Assembly (NCBI RefSeq): GCF_000686125.1
Contig: NZ_JMMA01000002.1
Coordinates: 1,674,001-1,738,000 of the forward strand
DNA: 64,000 nucleotides
Origin: Ruminococcus sp. NK3A76
Lineage (GTDB): Bacteria > Bacillota > Clostridia > Oscillospirales > Ruminococcaceae
Reading direction: 5' to 3'
The notes below the pieces were generated by a model. The model saw nothing but the letters and a program-made list of their open reading frames with translations. It was not told the origin of the DNA and made no database searches. Shown in pieces: positions 61,188 through 64,000 of this stretch; the first letter of the stretch is position 1, and each line of letters begins with the position of its first letter. The position numbers and the translations under genes are program-made.

Positions 61188-61955
61188 TTACGAAGCCTTG
61201 GAGGAATCGTCCTTCTTGTCGTCCTTAGCCTCATCCTTCTTATCATCGCCGCCGAGAGCCGAAGGCTTGGGGATCTCAGGAGCCATGTAGTAATTGAAGG
61301 TCATGTCGCCCTGGATCTTGCCCTTCTCGTTAACGTCCTCGATCTTTATAGTCTGGATAATGAAGGACTGCTGGTCGGAAGACTCGAGAGAGTCAGCGAA
61401 TGCGAGGAGCTCGTCAAGAGTACACTCATAGTCGGAGCTGATCTCATATGTGCTGATAGATATAGCAACAGGAACGACCTTATTTGCATTGTTAGCAGCA
61501 GCAGCTGCAGCGTTAGCAGATGCAGGGTCGTTGATGAGCTTTACCTGCTCCTCAAGTGAGCTGAGAAGCTCAGTCTCAGAATACTCATAAGGAGTAACGA
61601 TATTGTTTACAAGGTCATCGATCTTATAGTCTGTGTTAACGATCTTTCTCTTGTTTGTATAAAGGAGTTCTCTTACATTATCTGTAACGTTCTCCTTGGT
61701 ATCGAGCTTATAGAAATACTCATTAGAGTGCTCAACAGCCTCGTCGTAAGCCTTCTGGAGCTGATCCTTAAGATCCTTCTCCTTATCGACCTTCTGCTGA
61801 AGTGTAACAACTTCATTATCGAGTGAATCCTTCTTCTTGGAAGTATCGCTCATTGTTGAGAATGCAGGCTTGATTATCAGGAAGATACCGATAGCCCAGA
61901 TAATAATTACAACTGCACCTACAAGCATTATTTTATCACGGTATGTCAGTTTCAT
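61188..61955 (-). CDS. pilO: PilO-like type IV pilus alignment protein
   Basis: A 255-aa bitopic protein: a short cytoplasmic start, one membrane helix (IMLVGAVVIIIWAIGIFLII), a coiled coil (residues about 38-80, KKKDSLDNEVVTLQQKVDKEKDLKDQLQ) and an exported ferredoxin-like domain (about 150-225, with VVPVAISISTYEISSDYECTLDEL), followed by a Lys/Asp-rich tail. This is the PilO layout. Its ATG overlaps the stop of the pilMN gene (TAATG), so the two are translated together. It should bind the PilN part and link the inner-membrane ring to the pilus. Confidence 0.75.
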   Translation of the reverse strand: MKLTYRDKIMLVGAVVIIIWAIGIFLIIKPAFSTMSDTSKKKDSLDNEVVTLQQKVDKEKDLKDQLQKAYDEAVEHSNEYFYKLDTKENVTDNVRELLYTNKRKIVNTDYKIDDLVNNIVTPYEYSETELLSSLEEQVKLINDPASANAAAAAANNANKVVPVAISISTYEISSDYECTLDELLAFADSLESSDQQSFIIQTIKIEDVNEKGKIQGDMTFNYYMAPEIPKPSALGGDDKKDEAKDDKKDDSSKAS

Positions 61956-63517
61956 TACTTAGCTGCCTCCTCTTTTGTATCTTCTTTCTTATCTTCAGCC
62001 TCTTCATCAGAAGCAGCATCAAGGTTGATAGTTACCTCCAGATCGCCGAGAGAATACTTATTATCATCATCCTTACTGAAGCCATCAAAGGAAACTGCTG
62101 TAAAGAACTTGCCGTCCTTCTTGGAGTCATCCTTAACGTCCTTAAGAGCTCTTACGAGGTCAGTAGCATCTTCCTGCTCCTTAACAGTTACCTCTGTAAG
62201 TGTTATCTTACCTTCAGAGAGGTCATATTCAAGACCCTTATACTCAGCATTATTTACCTTCTTGAATGCCTCATCGATCTTCTTCTTAAGGTTATTATCG
62301 AACTTAGGCCATGATGTAAGAGCTGCTCTCTCGTCCTTTACAGCTGTATCGTAAGCCTGGATAGCTGTGAGCTGTACCTTTAAGAGCTCATTGCCCTTGA
62401 GCTTTTCATTAAGATCATCGATCTGCTTTTCATCTTCCTTGATATCGCTTTCAAGAGATGATGTACGGATCTTTACTACTGCTGTGATAGCGCCGATAGC
62501 AACTATCGAAGCAACAGCTATGATACCTGCTGTTACCATAAGCGAGCTTACGCCGCCGCCGGAACCCTTGCCCTGCATCTGGTCAACTTCGAGAAGGTTG
62601 ATACGCTCGGTATCCTTATTTCTTCTGTAGAGAGCACCGATAGCGTTAGCGAAAACGGTGAACTCGAAGTTCTCGAAACCGGAGATCTGGGCAGGAACGC
62701 TCAGAACAGATACCTGAGCTACAAGACCGTCGAGAGCATCAACGACCTTGATATAGTCATCAATAACGCCGTAGAGGATAACGTTGGAAAGACCGCTGCC
62801 GCCTCTTGCCTTATTGAACTGCTCCATCTTGAAGATGTTCTCGTTAAGAGCTTCAAGTATATAGTCAGCCGAGCCGTAGTCTTCTTCGGAGATAGGAACA
62901 TATCTTGCGAATGCCATCTGGCCGTTCTCAAAGAGTGTAAGGCCTAAGAAGTTCTTATCGAGCTGGCAAACGAGAAGCGGCATCTTATCAAGATTCGACT
63001 TATCTGCCAGAACTATACGAGCGATAGAGTTACAGCCGATGTTGACCGACTTGAGCTGTATATTAAGTATTGTAAAGAGCTTTCTGTAGCTGTCAACGAG
63101 CGAGCTCGGGCAGGCTGTAGCAAGTACCTTTACTGCGCCGGGGTTATCCTCGCCTGCTGCACCGACCTTGGTGTAGGAGATAGAGTAATCATCTGTGATA
63201 CCCATCTCGTGGCTCATGGTATTCTGTACCATTGTGAGGAAAGCCTCACCCTTTGCGTTAGGAACGATTAGTTCCTTGAAAACTACGTTGCTTGATGAGA
63301 ACGTAACAACTGCGTCCTTATCCATCATATTCTCAGCCTTAAGGTTTGTGAGAATATACTCTGCAAGACCGGTAAGGTTAATTACCTCGCCGTTGAGGAT
63401 ATAATCCTGATCCTCGGGTATCTCAAGGGTAAACGACTTTTCGATCTTGATCTTATTAGCTGCATTGTCGCCCTTGACGATATTGATCTGCTTATCTGAA
63501 ACGTCAAATGATAGCAT
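61955..63517 (-). CDS. PilM-PilN fusion protein
   Basis: A 520-aa protein that joins two normally separate pilus proteins. Residues about 1-310 are PilM-like, an actin-fold cytoplasmic domain (LSFDVSDKQINIVKG, VNIGCNSIARIVLADK, YGSADYILEALNENIFKMEQF). Residues about 312-355 contain INLLE, the PilM-binding motif normally at the N terminus of PilN, followed by the membrane helix (VTAGIIAVASIVAIGAITAV); about 355-410 are a coiled coil and the rest an exported PilN-like domain with an acidic tail (DEEAEDKKEDTKEEAAK). Fusion in one chain would fix the ratio and contact of the two. GAGGTG precedes the ATG. Confidence 0.8.
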   Translation of the reverse strand: MLSFDVSDKQINIVKGDNAANKIKIEKSFTLEIPEDQDYILNGEVINLTGLAEYILTNLKAENMMDKDAVVTFSSSNVVFKELIVPNAKGEAFLTMVQNTMSHEMGITDDYSISYTKVGAAGEDNPGAVKVLATACPSSLVDSYRKLFTILNIQLKSVNIGCNSIARIVLADKSNLDKMPLLVCQLDKNFLGLTLFENGQMAFARYVPISEEDYGSADYILEALNENIFKMEQFNKARGGSGLSNVILYGVIDDYIKVVDALDGLVAQVSVLSVPAQISGFENFEFTVFANAIGALYRRNKDTERINLLEVDQMQGKGSGGGVSSLMVTAGIIAVASIVAIGAITAVVKIRTSSLESDIKEDEKQIDDLNEKLKGNELLKVQLTAIQAYDTAVKDERAALTSWPKFDNNLKKKIDEAFKKVNNAEYKGLEYDLSEGKITLTEVTVKEQEDATDLVRALKDVKDDSKKDGKFFTAVSFDGFSKDDDNKYSLGDLEVTINLDAASDEEAEDKKEDTKEEAAK

Positions 63518-63545
63518 TTATCTATTCACCTCATTAAAAATATTA

Positions 63546-64000
63546 TTAACTTACATCCTTAAGTCCGCCGTAGAGCATCGGGAAGATACCGGCAAGAACA
63601 AGACCTATGGCAACACCCATGATAATGATCATTGCAGGCTCCATAAGACCTACGAGCTTACCGACAGCAGAATCTGCTTCTTCATTATAGAAGGCAGCAG
63701 TCTTTTCAAGGATCTCATCAAGAGCACCGGACTCTTCACCAACGTAGATGATCGAGCAGAACATACCGCTGAATATCTCCGTCTTGCTTATAGCAGATGA
63801 AAGTGACTGACCCTGCTTGACTTCATCAACGACCTGTATAAAGCATTCGTTGATATATGAATTGTTAAGAATCCTTGACGATCTCTCAAGACACTCGACC
63901 ATCGGGATACCGCTGGAGTAAAGCGAGGAAAGTGTCTCTGCGAACTTACCGGTATAAATTGTAACTATCAGAGGACCTATTACCGGGCATTTGATCTTGA
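63546..64000 (-). CDS. pilC: type IV pilus inner-membrane platform protein PilC, C-terminal part
   Basis: The frame is open to the window edge, so the N-terminal part is missing. The visible 150 residues begin with KIKCPVIGPLIVTIYTGKFAETLSSLYSSGIPMVECL, interrupted here only for description: the T2SSF signature follows as VGEESGALDEILEKTAAFYNEE and the end is a membrane helix LMEPAMIIIMGVAIGLVLAGIFPMLYG. PilC is the polytopic base on which PilB acts. The pilMN gene starts 28 bases downstream of its stop. More pilus genes probably lie beyond the window edge. Confidence 0.9.
   Translation of the reverse strand, partial: KIKCPVIGPLIVTIYTGKFAETLSSLYSSGIPMVECLERSSRILNNSYINECFIQVVDEVKQGQSLSSAISKTEIFSGMFCSIIYVGEESGALDEILEKTAAFYNEEADSAVGKLVGLMEPAMIIIMGVAIGLVLAGIFPMLYGGLKDVS

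Overview
The window looks like a chromosome segment of a low-to-mid GC Gram-positive anaerobe of the Oscillospiraceae, most like Ruminococcus. The grounds are the sigma-A promoters (about fifteen TATAAT-type -10 boxes, nearly all with a 17-bp spacer), AGGAGG-type ribosome binding sites, a T-box leader on alaS, a glycogen synthase and branching enzyme, intracellular-type glycosidases, many Ser/Asp-rich lipoproteins and a Gram-positive type IV pilus locus. I infer this from gene content only; there is no rRNA gene in the window.

Layout. 1-456: end of an ABC permease. 521-5989 (minus): a tightly overlapping ECF sigma / anti-sigma-like / sensor-like lipid-anchored or membrane protein / ABC transporter operon. 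6156-9417 (minus): a ribbon-helix-helix regulator followed by clpB, with two identical palindromes flanking the promoter. 9560-15419 (minus): a tandem P-loop ATPase, then a GH2 enzyme, VanY-type carboxypeptidase and esterase unit. 15567-19450: a small secreted protein, an ECF sigma with a very long C-terminal extension, an XRE regulator and, divergent and AT-rich, a tiny RHH protein plus a lipoprotein. 19511-26215: gap, a foldase-like lipoprotein, an orphan N-terminal half of PTS enzyme I, glgB, a GNAT acetyltransferase and a TetR regulator. 26278-32099: membrane proteins around DUF2207. 32171-40094: glgA, alaS with T-box, then an rlmA-type methyltransferase, a GH113-like enzyme, DUF3783 and an EamA transporter. 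40171-41079: a STAS protein and a helical partner.

41314-51235 is a 9.9-kb mobile island inserted in a small lipoprotein gene whose two halves lie outside it (51231-51701 and 41147-41318, both minus). A 5-bp direct repeat and a 13-bp inverted repeat mark the ends; removing the island restores the reading frame. The island carries an EVE-Mrr_N-McrB/McrC restriction system with an unrecognised third gene, two small HTH proteins, an unrecognised 258-aa protein, a tyrosine recombinase, a TnpW-like protein and a large serine recombinase. The stretches in front of the recombination genes are rich in hairpins. The same lipoprotein gene is also broken by a separate 0.18-kb palindromic MITE.

51764-64000 is a type IV pilus locus: pilT (interrupted by an in-frame amber codon), pilB, divergent prepilin peptidase pilD, two large prepilin-like proteins, a PilX-like protein, pilO-like, a fused pilM-pilN and the end of pilC, which runs off the window.

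No rRNA, tRNA or CRISPR array was seen.
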